A stretch of DNA of 64,000 nt from Micromonospora mirobrigensis (GTDB lineage Bacteria; Actinomycetota; Actinomycetes; Mycobacteriales; Micromonosporaceae). The stretch is from the NCBI RefSeq assembly GCF_900091555.1, contig NZ_FMCX01000005.1, forward strand, positions 434,001-498,000. The letters run 5' to 3'. Below, in pieces: positions 54,289 to 62,912 of the stretch; the stretch's first letter is position 1, and each line of letters opens with the position of its first letter. The position numbers were made by a program, and so were the translations under genes. The notes beneath the pieces were generated by a model. The model saw nothing but the letters and a program-made list of their open reading frames with translations. It was not told the origin of the DNA and searched no databases.

Positions 54289-54969
54289 GTGACCGTACCG
54301 CCGCCGATCGTCGCGCCGAGCATCCTGGCCGCCGACTTCGCCCACCTCGCCGATGAGGTCCGTGCCGTCGAGAACGCCGCGGACTGGCTCCACGTCGACG
54401 TGATGGACAACCACTTCGTGCCCAACCTGACCATCGGGCTGCCCGTGGTGCAGAGCCTGCGGGCGGTGACCCAGCTGCCGTTCGACGTGCACCTGATGAT
54501 CACCGACCCGCGGCGCTGGGCCCCCGGGTACGCCGACGCCGGGGCGTACAACGTCACCTTCCACGCCGAGGCGTGCGACGACCCGGTGGCCCTGGCCAAG
54601 GACCTGCGCTCCGCCGGGGCGAAGGCCGGGCTGGCCATCGACCGGGACACCCCGATCGAGCCGTACCTGGACCTGCTGCCCAGCTTCGACACCCTGCTGA
54701 TCATGACGATCAAGGCCGGCTTCGGCGGGCAGCGGTTCATCCCGCACCTGCTGGACAAGGTGCGGGCCGCGCGCCGGCACGCCTCCGCCGGCCACCTCGA
54801 GCTGCGCATCGAGGTCGACGGGGGGATCGCCGCGGACACCATCGAGCAGGCCGCCGCGGCCGGCGCGGACGCCTTCGTGGCGGGCACCGCGGTCTACGGT
54901 GCCGACGACCCGGCCGAGGCGGTACGCCGGCTGCGGGGCCTGGCGGAGCGCGCGGCCGCCGGGGCCTGA
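54289..54969 (+). CDS. rpe: Ribulose-phosphate 3-epimerase
   Basis: Interconverts ribulose- and xylulose-5-phosphate; feeds ribulose-5-phosphate, the RibB substrate, in this neighbourhood. It has 226 residues with a TIM barrel: APSILAADFAHL, the metal-binding WLHVDVMDNHFVPNLTIG, FDVHLMITDP, the MTIKAGFGGQRFIP loop and IEVDGGIAADT. It is followed one base later by the REC-GGDEF gene. Confidence 0.97.
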   Translation: MTVPPPIVAPSILAADFAHLADEVRAVENAADWLHVDVMDNHFVPNLTIGLPVVQSLRAVTQLPFDVHLMITDPRRWAPGYADAGAYNVTFHAEACDDPVALAKDLRSAGAKAGLAIDRDTPIEPYLDLLPSFDTLLIMTIKAGFGGQRFIPHLLDKVRAARRHASAGHLELRIEVDGGIAADTIEQAAAAGADAFVAGTAVYGADDPAEAVRRLRGLAERAAAGA

Positions 54970-54970
54970 G

Positions 54971-55927
54971 GTGGACGCGGCCGAGGACCGACCCGACGTC
55001 ATCCTGGTCGTCGACGACGACGAGGACATCGCCCGCTTCGTCGAGTTCAACCTGCGGCTGCACGGTTTCGAGGTGATCCACGCCGGCGACGGCCAGGAGG
55101 CGCTCGAGGTGATCGAGCGGCAACGGCCGGACCTGGCCGTGGTGGACCTGATGATGCCCCGCATCGACGGCCTGGAGCTGACCCGGCGGCTGCGCGCCGA
55201 CCCGATGACCTCGGCCCTGCCGGTGATCATGTTGACCGCCAAGGGGATGACCGTGGACAAGGTCCACGGGCTCAGCGCCGGCGCGGACGACTACCTGGTC
55301 AAGCCCTTCGACACCGCCGAGCTGGTGGCCCGGGTCGCCTCCACGCTGCGGCGGAACAAGGAGTTCCGGGAGGTCTCCCCGCTGACCGGCCTGCCGGGCA
55401 ACAGCCGGATCCGCCGGGAGATCGCCGACCGGGTCCGCAACGGCGTCGACTACGCCGTCGGGTACGTCGACATCGACCGGTTCAAGAGCGTCAACGACCG
55501 GTACGGTTTCGTCCGCGGCGACGAGTTCATCTCGGCGCTGGCCCGCAGCCTGCACCGGGCGGTGGTGTCGATCGGCATCCCGCCGGCCTTCCTCGGCCAC
55601 GTCGGCGGCGACGACTTCGTCATCGTCTGCGCCCCCGACCAGGTCCGCCCGCTGACCTCCCGGGCGGTGGTGGACTTCGAGAAGGCGGCCGACTCGCTCT
55701 ACGACCCGCCGGACCGGGAACGCGGGTTCGTCGAGCTCAAGGACCGCCGGGGCAACATCCGCCGGGCCGCGCTGGTCACCCTCTCCATCGGCGTCTCGCT
55801 CTCCGACGCGGGCAAGCGGTTCAGCGATCCGCTGGAGGCGATCGCCGTGGCCTCCGAGATGAAGTCGGTGGCCAAGAGCCAGCCGGGCTCCTACGTCGCG
55901 GTGGACCGGCGCCGCGGCGTCACCTGA
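54971..55927 (+). CDS. Response regulator with GGDEF-type (diguanylate cyclase-like) domain
   Basis: A 318-residue protein. The REC domain (about 8-125) has the acidic pocket DDDED (15-19), phospho-acceptor Asp59 in VVDLMMPRIDG, Thr89 and Lys111 in LVKPFD. The GGDEF domain (about 135-310) has SPLTGLPGN, VGYVDIDRFKSVNDRYGFVRGDEF and the active-site variant GGDDF at 212-216, preceded by no RxxD inhibitory site. It may make c-di-GMP or be a divergent effector. There is no partner histidine kinase beside it; rpe lies upstream. Because BldD in this window binds c-di-GMP, a functional link is plausible. Confidence 0.88.
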   Translation: MDAAEDRPDVILVVDDDEDIARFVEFNLRLHGFEVIHAGDGQEALEVIERQRPDLAVVDLMMPRIDGLELTRRLRADPMTSALPVIMLTAKGMTVDKVHGLSAGADDYLVKPFDTAELVARVASTLRRNKEFREVSPLTGLPGNSRIRREIADRVRNGVDYAVGYVDIDRFKSVNDRYGFVRGDEFISALARSLHRAVVSIGIPPAFLGHVGGDDFVIVCAPDQVRPLTSRAVVDFEKAADSLYDPPDRERGFVELKDRRGNIRRAALVTLSIGVSLSDAGKRFSDPLEAIAVASEMKSVAKSQPGSYVAVDRRRGVT

Positions 55928-56010
55928 GCCGGAACCGGACATCTGTGAGCTAGCTCGCCTCGGTGGAGACGCGGGCCGCCGGGCGTGTAAGACTTCGGGG
56001 GTACCCACCA

Positions 56011-56180
56011 CGCGCTGGCGGGGCTCGGTGAAATTCCGAACCGGCGGTGATCCACGGTCCGACCGTGGTAAGCCCGCGACCCGGACGGCTTCGGCCGTGC
56101 GGTGGACCTGGTGAGAATCCGGGGCCGACGGTTGGCGACGGCACCTTCGTCGCCAGAAAGTCCGGATGGGAGACAGCGCG
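56011..56180 (+). ncRNA. FMN riboswitch (RFN element)
   Basis: Closing stem P1 pairs CGCGCTG (56011-56017) with CAGCGCG (56174-56180). Inside are the conserved FMN-aptamer segments GGCTCGGTGAAATTCCGAACC, GGCGGTG, AAGCCCGCGACCCG, GGTGAGAATCCGGGGCCGACGG and AAAGTCCGGATGGGAGA in the right order. It controls the rib operon that begins at 56350, repressing it when FMN is abundant. Confidence 0.97.
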
Positions 56181-56349
56181 CGGGACGGGGAGAGCCTGTG
56201 CGCCGGCTGCTGTCCAGCCGCCGTCCGGGCTCCCCGGGGCCGGCCACGCCGTCCCCGGATCTCCGCCGCCGCCTGCCCGCGGCCTCTTGGCCGTTGCCTC
56301 CCGTACCGCCCGCGCGCGGACCGGCGAGTGAGAGGGCAGGGCAGCGGCG
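56181..56349 (+). promoter_or_regulatory. FMN riboswitch expression platform before ribD
   Basis: This 169-bp stretch holds no gene. It contains GC-rich hairpins, for example GGCTG/CAGCC near 56204-56220, and ends with AGAGGGCAGGG about 12 bases before the ribD ATG. I see no terminator with a U tract, so control is probably by ribosome-site sequestration or Rho; this is inferred. Confidence 0.5.
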
Positions 56350-57411
56350 ATGGCGAGGTTCTCCGTCGACGAGGCGATGCTGCGTGCCGTCGCGCTCGCC
56401 GGCCGGGGGCTCGGCACCGCGAGCCCCAACCCGGTGGTCGGCTGCGTACTGCTCGATCCGGACGGCGAGGTCGTCGGCGAGGGGTTCCACGCGTACGCGG
56501 GCGGACCGCACGCCGAGATCGTCGCGCTCGCCCAGGCCGGTGAGCGGGCCCGGGGCGGCACCGCGGTGGTCACCCTGGAACCCTGCGACCACGTCGGACG
56601 TACCGGGCCGTGCAGCCTCGCGCTGATCCGCGCCGGGGTGGCCCGGGTGGTGATCGCCGTGCCCGACCCGAACCCGGTCGCCTCCGGCGGGGCGCACACC
56701 CTGCGCGACGCCGGCGTCCAGGTGGAGTTCGGGGTCCGCGCCGCCGAGGCCGAGGCCGGCAACGTCGCCTGGCTGACCTCCACCCGCCGCGGCCGGCCGT
56801 ACGTGATCTGGAAGTACGCGGCCACCCTCGACGGCCGGTCCGCGGCGGTCGACGGCACCAGCATGTGGATCACCTCGGAGCCGGCCCGGATGGATGTGCA
56901 CGCCCTGCGTGGCACCGTCGACGCGGTGCTCGCCGGGGTGGGCACCGTGCTCGCCGACGACCCCCGGCTCACCGCCCGCAACCTGCGCGACGGCACGCTG
57001 GCCATCCGGCAGCCGCTGCGCGTCGTGGTGGACAGCTCCGGTCGTACGCCCGCCGGGGCGCAGGTCCGCGACGCCGCCGCGCCCACCTGGATCGCCACCG
57101 CGGCGGAGGTCGGGGCCGGGCCGGACGGCCGGGTCGACCTGCCGGCGCTCCTGGCCGAGCTGCACCGCCGTGGCGTGCGCGCCGCGCTGCTGGAGGGCGG
57201 CCCCCGGCTGGCCGGCGCGTTCCTCGCCGCCGGCCTGGTCGACGAGGTCGTCGGCTACGTCGCCCCCCGGCTCCTCGGCGCCGGGCCGACCGCCCTGCTC
57301 GACGCGGGCGTCACCACCATCGCCGAGGCCATCGACCTGGAGATCACCGACGTCACCCGGATCGGTCCCGACCTGCGGGTCACCGCCCGGCCCCGGAAGA
57401 GGGAGAGCTGA
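56350..57411 (+). CDS. ribD: Bifunctional riboflavin deaminase-reductase RibD
   Basis: Deaminates and then reduces the pyrimidine intermediate of riboflavin synthesis. It has 353 residues. The zinc deaminase domain has GPHAEIVAL and the TLEPCDHVGRTGPC cysteines; the C-terminal reductase has PYVIWKYAATLDGRSAAVDGTS, LAGVGTVLADDPRLTAR and LLEGGPRLAGAFLAAGLVDE. It is first in the FMN-riboswitch operon. Confidence 0.97.
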   Translation: MARFSVDEAMLRAVALAGRGLGTASPNPVVGCVLLDPDGEVVGEGFHAYAGGPHAEIVALAQAGERARGGTAVVTLEPCDHVGRTGPCSLALIRAGVARVVIAVPDPNPVASGGAHTLRDAGVQVEFGVRAAEAEAGNVAWLTSTRRGRPYVIWKYAATLDGRSAAVDGTSMWITSEPARMDVHALRGTVDAVLAGVGTVLADDPRLTARNLRDGTLAIRQPLRVVVDSSGRTPAGAQVRDAAAPTWIATAAEVGAGPDGRVDLPALLAELHRRGVRAALLEGGPRLAGAFLAAGLVDEVVGYVAPRLLGAGPTALLDAGVTTIAEAIDLEITDVTRIGPDLRVTARPRKRES

Positions 57412-57412
57412 C

Positions 57413-58024
57413 ATGTTCACCGGAATCGTCGAGGAGTTGGGCGAGGTCGTCGGGGTCACCGCGACCGGCGGGGACTCCGCCCTGGTCGCCGTCCGCGGCC
57501 CGCTGGTCACCTCCGACGCCCGACACGGCGACTCGATCGCCGTCAACGGCGTCTGCCTGACCGTGGTCGACGTCGACGGCGGGGTGTTCACCGCCGACGT
57601 GATGGGGGAGACGCTGCGCCGCTCCTCGCTCGGCGTGCTGCGCCCGGGCGCCCCGGTCAACCTGGAGCGGGCCGCCGCCCTGGGCAGCCGGCTCGGCGGC
57701 CACCTGGTCCAGGGCCACGTCGACGGGGTCGGCGAGCTCGTCTCCCGGGAGCCCGCCGAGCAGTGGGAGACGGTCCGCTTCCGGCTCCCCGCCCACCTGG
57801 CCCGGTACGTGGTGGAGAAGGGCTCGATCACCGTCGACGGGGTGTCGCTGACCGTCGCCGAGGTCGGCGACGACTGGTTCAGCGTCGGGCTGATCCCGAC
57901 CACCCTCCAGCTGACCGTGCTGGGCGCGAAGAGCGTCGGCGACCCGGTCAACCTGGAGGTCGACGTCCTGGCCAAGTACGTCGAGCGGCTGCTCGGCGCC
58001 CGGGCCGGCGGGGGCGAGGGCTGA
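57413..58024 (+). CDS. ribE: Riboflavin synthase alpha chain
   Basis: Dismutates two 6,7-dimethyl-8-ribityllumazines to riboflavin. It has 203 residues as two repeated beta-barrels: MFTGIVEELGEVV, then SIAVNGVCLTVVDV and HLVQGHVDGVGEL in the first half, SITVDGVSLTVAEV and IPTTLQLTVL in the second. It follows ribD by one base and overlaps the ribM stop-start as TGATG. Confidence 0.97.
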   Translation: MFTGIVEELGEVVGVTATGGDSALVAVRGPLVTSDARHGDSIAVNGVCLTVVDVDGGVFTADVMGETLRRSSLGVLRPGAPVNLERAAALGSRLGGHLVQGHVDGVGELVSREPAEQWETVRFRLPAHLARYVVEKGSITVDGVSLTVAEVGDDWFSVGLIPTTLQLTVLGAKSVGDPVNLEVDVLAKYVERLLGARAGGGEG

Positions 58025-58719
58025 TGGGCCCGCTCGGCTGGCTGCTCGACGCCCAGGTCCACGTCGCCGGTTCCCCGGTGCTGGTCCGGGAGATCGTCGG
58101 CAACGTCTTCGGGCTGGCCTCCGCCCTGTTCGGGCTGCGCCGGCTGGTCTGGGCCTGGCCGGTCGGCATGATCGGCAACGCGCTGCTGTTCACCGTCTTC
58201 CTCGGCGGGGTCTTCGCCACCCCGCAGGCGCACGACCTCTACGGGCAGGCCGGCCGGCAGGTCTTCTTCTTCGCGGTCAGCGTCTACGGCTGGTGGCGCT
58301 GGTCGCGCAACCGGCACGCCGGTGACGGGGACCAGCCGGCGGTGAACCCGCGCTGGGCCACCGGCCGGGAGCGGCTCGGCCTGCTCGCCGTCGCCGTCCT
58401 CGGCACCGCCGCCGGCTATCCGCTGCTCGCGGCGCTCGGCTCCTGGGGGCCGCTGCCGGACGCCTGGATCCTCACCGGCAGCCTGCTCGCCACGTACGGC
58501 ATGGCCCGGGGCTGGGTCGAGTTCTGGGTGATCTGGATCGCCGTCGACGCGGTCGGGGTGCCGCTGCTGCTGCGGGGCGGCTTCTACCCCTCCGCGGCGA
58601 TGTACCTCGTCTACGGCGCGTTCTGCGTCTGGGGCCTGGTCAGCTGGTGGCGTACCTCCCGCCGGATCTCCGCGCCCACCCACCCGATCCCGTCCACCTA
58701 TTCGGAGGTCGTGGCATGA
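58024..58719 (+). CDS. ribM: PnuC-family transporter, probable riboflavin transporter RibM
   Basis: A 231-residue membrane protein with about seven hydrophobic helices and the PnuC-type motif VYGWWRWSRN (a WxxW pair) plus IGNALLFTVFL and WVEFWVIWIAVDAVGVPLL. PnuC relatives move nicotinamide riboside, but members inside FMN-riboswitch operons of actinobacteria (RibM/PnuX) import riboflavin, and this gene sits between ribE and ribBA with overlapping starts. Transport of riboflavin is therefore the best inference. Confidence 0.85.
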   Translation: MGPLGWLLDAQVHVAGSPVLVREIVGNVFGLASALFGLRRLVWAWPVGMIGNALLFTVFLGGVFATPQAHDLYGQAGRQVFFFAVSVYGWWRWSRNRHAGDGDQPAVNPRWATGRERLGLLAVAVLGTAAGYPLLAALGSWGPLPDAWILTGSLLATYGMARGWVEFWVIWIAVDAVGVPLLLRGGFYPSAAMYLVYGAFCVWGLVSWWRTSRRISAPTHPIPSTYSEVVA

Positions 58720-59993
58720 CCAGCACGTTCGCCAGCATCGAGCAGGCGGTCGCCGACATCGCCGCCGGTCGTCCCGTCGTCGTGGTCGACGACGAGAACC
58801 GGGAGAACGAGGGCGACCTGATCTTCGCCGCCGAACTGGCCACCCCGGAGCTGGTGGCGTTCATGGTGCGGTACACCTCCGGCTACATCTGCGTCTCACT
58901 CACCGAGAGCGAGTGCGACCGGCTGGACCTGCCGCCGATGCACCACACCAACCAGGACCGGCGGGGCACCGCCTACACGGTGACGGTGGACGCCCGCGAG
59001 GGGATCAGCACCGGCATCTCCGCCGCCGACCGCTGCCGCACCATCCGGCTGCTCGCCGACGCGGGCACCGACCCGACCGACCTGTCCCGCCCAGGGCACG
59101 TGGTGCCGCTGCGGGCCCGCGAGGGGGGTGTGCTGCGCCGCCCCGGCCACACCGAGGCGGGCGTCGACCTGACCCGGCTGGCCGGGCTGCGCCCGGCCGG
59201 CGTGCTCTGCGAGCTGGTCAACGACGACGGCACCATGATGCGGGTGCCCGACCTGGAGAAGTTCTGCGCCGAGCACGAGCTGACCCTGGTCACCATCGCC
59301 GACCTGGTGGCGTACCGGCGGCGGCACGAGAAGCAGGTGGAGCAGGTCGCCGACGCCCGGATGCCCACCCCGTACGGGGTGTTCCGGGCGCTGGGCTACC
59401 GGGCCGAGCACGACCCGGCCGAACACGTCGCCATGGTGTACGGGGAGATCGGCGACGGGCAGGACGTGCTGGTCCGGGTGCACTCGGAGTGCCTGACCGG
59501 GGACGTGTTCGGCTCGCTGCGCTGCGACTGCGGCCCGCAGTTGCAGGCCGCGCTGGCCCGGGTCGCCCGGGAGGGGCGCGGGGTGGTGCTCTACGTCCGC
59601 GGGCACGAGGGCCGGGGCATCGGCCTGCTGCACAAGCTGCAGGCGTACCAGTTGCAGGACCTCGGCCGGGACACCGTCGACGCGAACCTGGACCTGGGCC
59701 TGCCGGCCGACGCCCGGGACTACGGCACCGGCGCGCAGATCCTCTACGACCTGGGCGTGCGGTCGATGCGGCTGCTCACCAACAACCCGGCCAAACGGGC
59801 CGGGCTGGAGGGGTACGGCCTCACCATCACCGGCCGTGAGGGGCTGCCCATCCGGTCCAACCCGGAGAACGTGCGGTACCTGCGCACCAAGCGGGAGCGG
59901 ATGGGGCACCTGTTGGACGAGTTCGACGAACTGGGCGAGCAGACCGAGGCGCCGATGGGGCGCCCGGTCGCCGGCGACGAGATCGGAGCATAG
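58716..59993 (+). CDS. ribBA: Bifunctional 3,4-dihydroxy-2-butanone 4-phosphate synthase / GTP cyclohydrolase II
   Basis: Supplies both precursors of riboflavin. It has 425 residues. The N-terminal RibB half has VVDDENRENEGDLIFAAE, CVSLTESECDRLDLPPM and RPGHVVPLRAREGGVLRRPGHTEA. The C-terminal RibA half has the zinc site RVHSECLTGDVFGSLRCDCGPQL, YVRGHEGRGIGLLHKL, and the catalytic region LTNNPAKRAGLEGYG. ATG 58716 overlaps the ribM stop as ATGA. Confidence 0.98.
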   Translation: MTSTFASIEQAVADIAAGRPVVVVDDENRENEGDLIFAAELATPELVAFMVRYTSGYICVSLTESECDRLDLPPMHHTNQDRRGTAYTVTVDAREGISTGISAADRCRTIRLLADAGTDPTDLSRPGHVVPLRAREGGVLRRPGHTEAGVDLTRLAGLRPAGVLCELVNDDGTMMRVPDLEKFCAEHELTLVTIADLVAYRRRHEKQVEQVADARMPTPYGVFRALGYRAEHDPAEHVAMVYGEIGDGQDVLVRVHSECLTGDVFGSLRCDCGPQLQAALARVAREGRGVVLYVRGHEGRGIGLLHKLQAYQLQDLGRDTVDANLDLGLPADARDYGTGAQILYDLGVRSMRLLTNNPAKRAGLEGYGLTITGREGLPIRSNPENVRYLRTKRERMGHLLDEFDELGEQTEAPMGRPVAGDEIGA

Positions 59994-59995
59994 AC

Positions 59996-60493
59996 ATGGC
60001 GGGATTCGGCGAGCCCGGGGTGGACGCGGTCGACGCCGCGGGGCTGACCGTGGGCGTGGTGGCGGCCCGGTGGCACGGCGAGCTGACCGACCACATGCTC
60101 GACCGGGCGGTGGCCGCGGCACAGGCGTGCGGTGCCCGCGCCGTGGCGGCCCGGGTGGCCGGCTCGGTGGAGCTGCCGGTGGTGGCGCAGGCCCTCGCGC
60201 GCCGCTGCGACGTGGTGGTCGCGCTCGGCGTGGTGGTCCGCGGTGCCACCGCCCACTTCGACTACGTCTGCCAGTCGGTGACCGAGGGGCTGACCCGGGT
60301 GGCCCTGGACGAGGGGAAGCCGGTGGCGCACGGGGTGCTCACCGTCGACACCATCGAACAGGCCCGCGACCGGGCCGGCCTGCCCGGCTCCGCCGAGGAC
60401 AAGGGCTGGGCGGCGACCGTGGCGGCGCTGGACGCGGCGCTGACCATCCGCGGCCTGGACCGGGCCGGCCAGCGGGTCGGCTTCGGCGGCTGA
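59996..60493 (+). CDS. ribH: 6,7-Dimethyl-8-ribityllumazine synthase
   Basis: Condenses the RibA/RibD and RibB products, forming lumazine; typically a 60-mer. It has 165 residues. VVAARWHGELTDHMLDRA, VAGSVELPVVAQAL, the substrate loop VVVRGATAHFDYVCQSV with the catalytic histidine, and GVLTVDTIEQA are visible. It is last in the operon, two bases after ribBA. Confidence 0.96.
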   Translation: MAGFGEPGVDAVDAAGLTVGVVAARWHGELTDHMLDRAVAAAQACGARAVAARVAGSVELPVVAQALARRCDVVVALGVVVRGATAHFDYVCQSVTEGLTRVALDEGKPVAHGVLTVDTIEQARDRAGLPGSAEDKGWAATVAALDAALTIRGLDRAGQRVGFGG

Positions 60494-60527
60494 CCCCGAC
60501 CGGTCGGCTCGGCCGGCCTGCGGCGGT

Positions 60528-60544
60528 CCGGCCTTCCCGGCCGG
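60528..60544 (+). terminator. Hairpin after ribH; rest of the ribH-hisE gap shows no gene
   Basis: CCGGCC and GGCCGG pair around a five-base loop 35 nt after the ribH stop; a separate 12-bp palindrome CCGACCGGTCGG lies just before it (60496-60507). The gap runs 299 bp to hisE at 60793. Beyond a possible -10 (AAGAAT at 60781-60786, six bases before the hisE GTG) I found nothing else convincing. Confidence 0.45.
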
Positions 60545-60792
60545 CGCCACCCTCTCGAACCGCGCCTGCCGGCGACGGAGGTGGCGTCCCGCGGCACCGC
60601 AACGGGTCACACCTCCCCTCATCCCCACCACCGAAAGCCGGGCAGCGCAGGACGGTGGCCGTCGTGAGTCACCTGTGCTCGCCGGGACGCCCGCAGATCG
60701 ATCCCCGGGTCCGACCACCACTCACCGTGGGGAAGATGACGCGCCCGGACCCGGCGCGAGCAACCCCGCCGGCCGGCTGGAAGAATCGCGGC

Positions 60793-61056
60793 GTGAAGAC
60801 GTTCGAGGAGTTGTTCGCCGAGCTGCAGGCCAAGGCCGCGGCCGGCACCCCGGGCTCCGGCACGGTCGCCGCCCTGGAGAAGGGGGTGCACTTCGTCGGC
60901 AAGAAGGTCGTCGAGGAGGCGGCCGAGTCGTGGATGGCCGCCGAGCACGAGGGGCCGGAGCGTACCGCCGAGGAGATCTCCCAGCTGCTCTACCAGGTCC
61001 AGGTGCTGATGCTGGCCAGCGGTCTCGAGCTCGAGGACATCTACCGACATCTGTGA
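60793..61056 (+). CDS. hisE: Phosphoribosyl-ATP pyrophosphatase
   Basis: Second step of histidine synthesis. It is an 87-residue all-helical MazG-like protein: VKTFEELFAELQAKA, GVHFVGKKVVEEAAESWMAAEHE with the metal-binding EExxE pattern, and EISQLLYQVQVLMLASGLELEDIY. GTG 60793 has a possible -10 six bases upstream (leaderless). Separate hisE-hisG genes in this order are usual in actinobacteria. Confidence 0.95.
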   Translation: MKTFEELFAELQAKAAAGTPGSGTVAALEKGVHFVGKKVVEEAAESWMAAEHEGPERTAEEISQLLYQVQVLMLASGLELEDIYRHL

Positions 61057-61101
61057 GTGCGCCCACTCGTTGATCACACCCGATCGAAGGAGCACTCCGT
61101 C

Positions 61102-61947
61102 ATGCTGCGTGTCGCCGTACCCAACAAGGGCGCCCTGGCCGAGAAGGCCGCCCAGATGCTGCGCGAGGCGGGCTACCGCCAGCGCACCGACCCGAAGGAC
61201 CTCGTCTGCCGCGACGAGGCCAACGACATCGAGTTCTTCTACCTGCGCCCCAAGGACATCGCCACCTACGTCGGCTCCGGTGACCTCGACGTCGGGATCA
61301 CCGGCCGGGACCTGCTGATCGACTCCGGCGCGCCGGCCGAGGAGATCGTCGACCTGGCGTTCGGCCGGGCCACCTTCCGCTTCGCCGCCCGCCCGCAGGA
61401 CGTCGACGACGTCCGCGAGCTGGGCGGGCACCGGATCGCCACCGCGTACCCCGGGCTGGTCGAGCGGCACCTCGCCGAGCTCGGCGTCAAGGCCGACGTG
61501 ATCCGCCTCGACGGGGCGGTGGAGAACGCCATCCGGCTCGGCGTGGCCGACGTGGTCGCCGACGTGGTGGAGACCGGCGCCACGCTGCGCCAGGCGGGTC
61601 TGGTGGTCTTCGGCGAGCCGCTGCTGCGCTCCTCGGCGGTGCTGGTCCGACGCGCCGGCGCCCCCGGCTGCGCCCAGGCCGACCAGCTGCTGCGCCGGCT
61701 GCACGGGGTGCTGGTCGCCCGGCGGTACGTGATGCTCGCCTACGACGTGCCGGCCGGTCTGCTCGACCGGGCCAGCTCGCTGACCCCGGGCATCGAGTCG
61801 CCGACCGTCTCCCCGCTGCACCGGGAGGGTTGGGTCGCCGTGCAGGCGATGGTCCTCCGCGACGACGTGCACCGGATCATGGACGAGCTCTACGACCTGG
61901 GCGCCCGGGCGATCCTGGTCACCAACATCCACGCCTGCCGGCTGTGA
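61102..61947 (+). CDS. hisG: ATP phosphoribosyltransferase, long form
   Basis: First, feedback-inhibited step of histidine synthesis. It has 281 residues, the long HisG_L form that needs no HisZ. The catalytic lobes have RVAVPNKGALAEKAAQML, the VGSGDLDVGITGRDLL region and the PRPP loop DVVADVVETGATLR. The C-terminal ~75 residues are the PII-like histidine-binding domain. ATG 61102 follows AAGGAG. Confidence 0.97.
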   Translation: MLRVAVPNKGALAEKAAQMLREAGYRQRTDPKDLVCRDEANDIEFFYLRPKDIATYVGSGDLDVGITGRDLLIDSGAPAEEIVDLAFGRATFRFAARPQDVDDVRELGGHRIATAYPGLVERHLAELGVKADVIRLDGAVENAIRLGVADVVADVVETGATLRQAGLVVFGEPLLRSSAVLVRRAGAPGCAQADQLLRRLHGVLVARRYVMLAYDVPAGLLDRASSLTPGIESPTVSPLHREGWVAVQAMVLRDDVHRIMDELYDLGARAILVTNIHACRL

Positions 61948-62912
61948 GGTCGCTGCCGTCGGCGGTCGCCCTGCCCGTGGTGGTGCTGGGCGGGGCGGCC
62001 GCGGCGGCGCAGGGGGCGGTCAACGCCGAGCTGGGGGAGCGGGCCGGCAACCCGGTGCTCGGTGCGGTGGTGAACAACCTCGGCGGCAGCCTGCTGATCC
62101 TGGTCGGCCTGGTCGCGCTCCCCTCGATGCGGGCCGGGCTGGTCGCGCTGCGCCGGGCCCGGTTGCCCTGGTGGGCGTACCTGGGCGGGCTCGGTGGGGC
62201 GGCGATCGTGGTGGTCGGCACGTACGTCGTACCCGTGCTCGGCGTCGCGGTCTTCACGATCGCGCAGGTGGCCGGGGGCAGTCTCGGCGGCCTGGCGGTG
62301 GACCGGGCCGGCCTGGCGCCGGTGGGGCGGCTGGCGCTGACCGTGCCCCGGGTGGCCGGCGCGCTGCTCGGCGTGGCCGCGGTGACCCTGGCCCAGCTGG
62401 GTCGCCCGGTCGGCGAGCTGGCGGTCGGGCTGGTGCTGCTCGCGGTGGGCGGTGGGCTGGCGGTCGCGGTGCAGACGGCGCTCAACGGTCGGGTCTCCGC
62501 CGCCGGCACGTCCTCGGCCGGGGTGGCCGTGAACTTCGCCACCAGCACCCCGGTGGTGCTGCTGGTGGCGGCCTTCGCGGGGGCGCTGAGCGGCGCGGCT
62601 CCGACCTGGCCGACCGACTGGTACCTCTACGCCGGCGGCCTGCTCGGGGTCGGCATCGTGGCGTCCCTGGTGGTGGGCGTCCGGGCGGTGGGGGTGCTGC
62701 GCACCGGGCTGGCCCTGGTGGCCGGGCAGCTCGCCGGGGCGCTCCTGCTCGACGTGCTGCTGCCCGGCGGGGCGGGGCTGCGGCTGCCGGTGCTGGCCGG
62801 CTCGGCGCTGACCCTGCTGGCCGTCCTGGTCGCCGGGGCGCGACCCCGCCGCCGGTCGGTTCGTGTGGCGGCCGAGCCCGCGGGCGAGTCGGATGGCAGA
62901 CTGGTGGGGTGA
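61944..62912 (+). CDS. DMT-type membrane transporter (DUF606/YdcZ-like)
   Basis: A 322-residue integral membrane protein with ten predicted helices as two five-helix repeats. Each repeat carries motifs such as GAVVNNLGGSLLILVGL, WAYLGGLGGAAIVVVGTYVVPVLGVAVFTIAQVAGG in the first half and SSAGVAVNFATSTPVVLLV, WYLYAGGLLGVGIVASLVVGVRAVGVLRT in the second. It belongs to the drug/metabolite transporter clan; substrate unknown. It overlaps hisG as GTGA. Confidence 0.85.
   Translation: MRSLPSAVALPVVVLGGAAAAAQGAVNAELGERAGNPVLGAVVNNLGGSLLILVGLVALPSMRAGLVALRRARLPWWAYLGGLGGAAIVVVGTYVVPVLGVAVFTIAQVAGGSLGGLAVDRAGLAPVGRLALTVPRVAGALLGVAAVTLAQLGRPVGELAVGLVLLAVGGGLAVAVQTALNGRVSAAGTSSAGVAVNFATSTPVVLLVAAFAGALSGAAPTWPTDWYLYAGGLLGVGIVASLVVGVRAVGVLRTGLALVAGQLAGALLLDVLLPGGAGLRLPVLAGSALTLLAVLVAGARPRRRSVRVAAEPAGESDGRLVG

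Noticed and set aside
55891..58683. A 930-codon open frame on the minus strand across the riboflavin genes
   Set aside because: It is antisense to ribD, ribE, ribM and the FMN riboswitch, with no recognisable domain; a by-product of codon bias.
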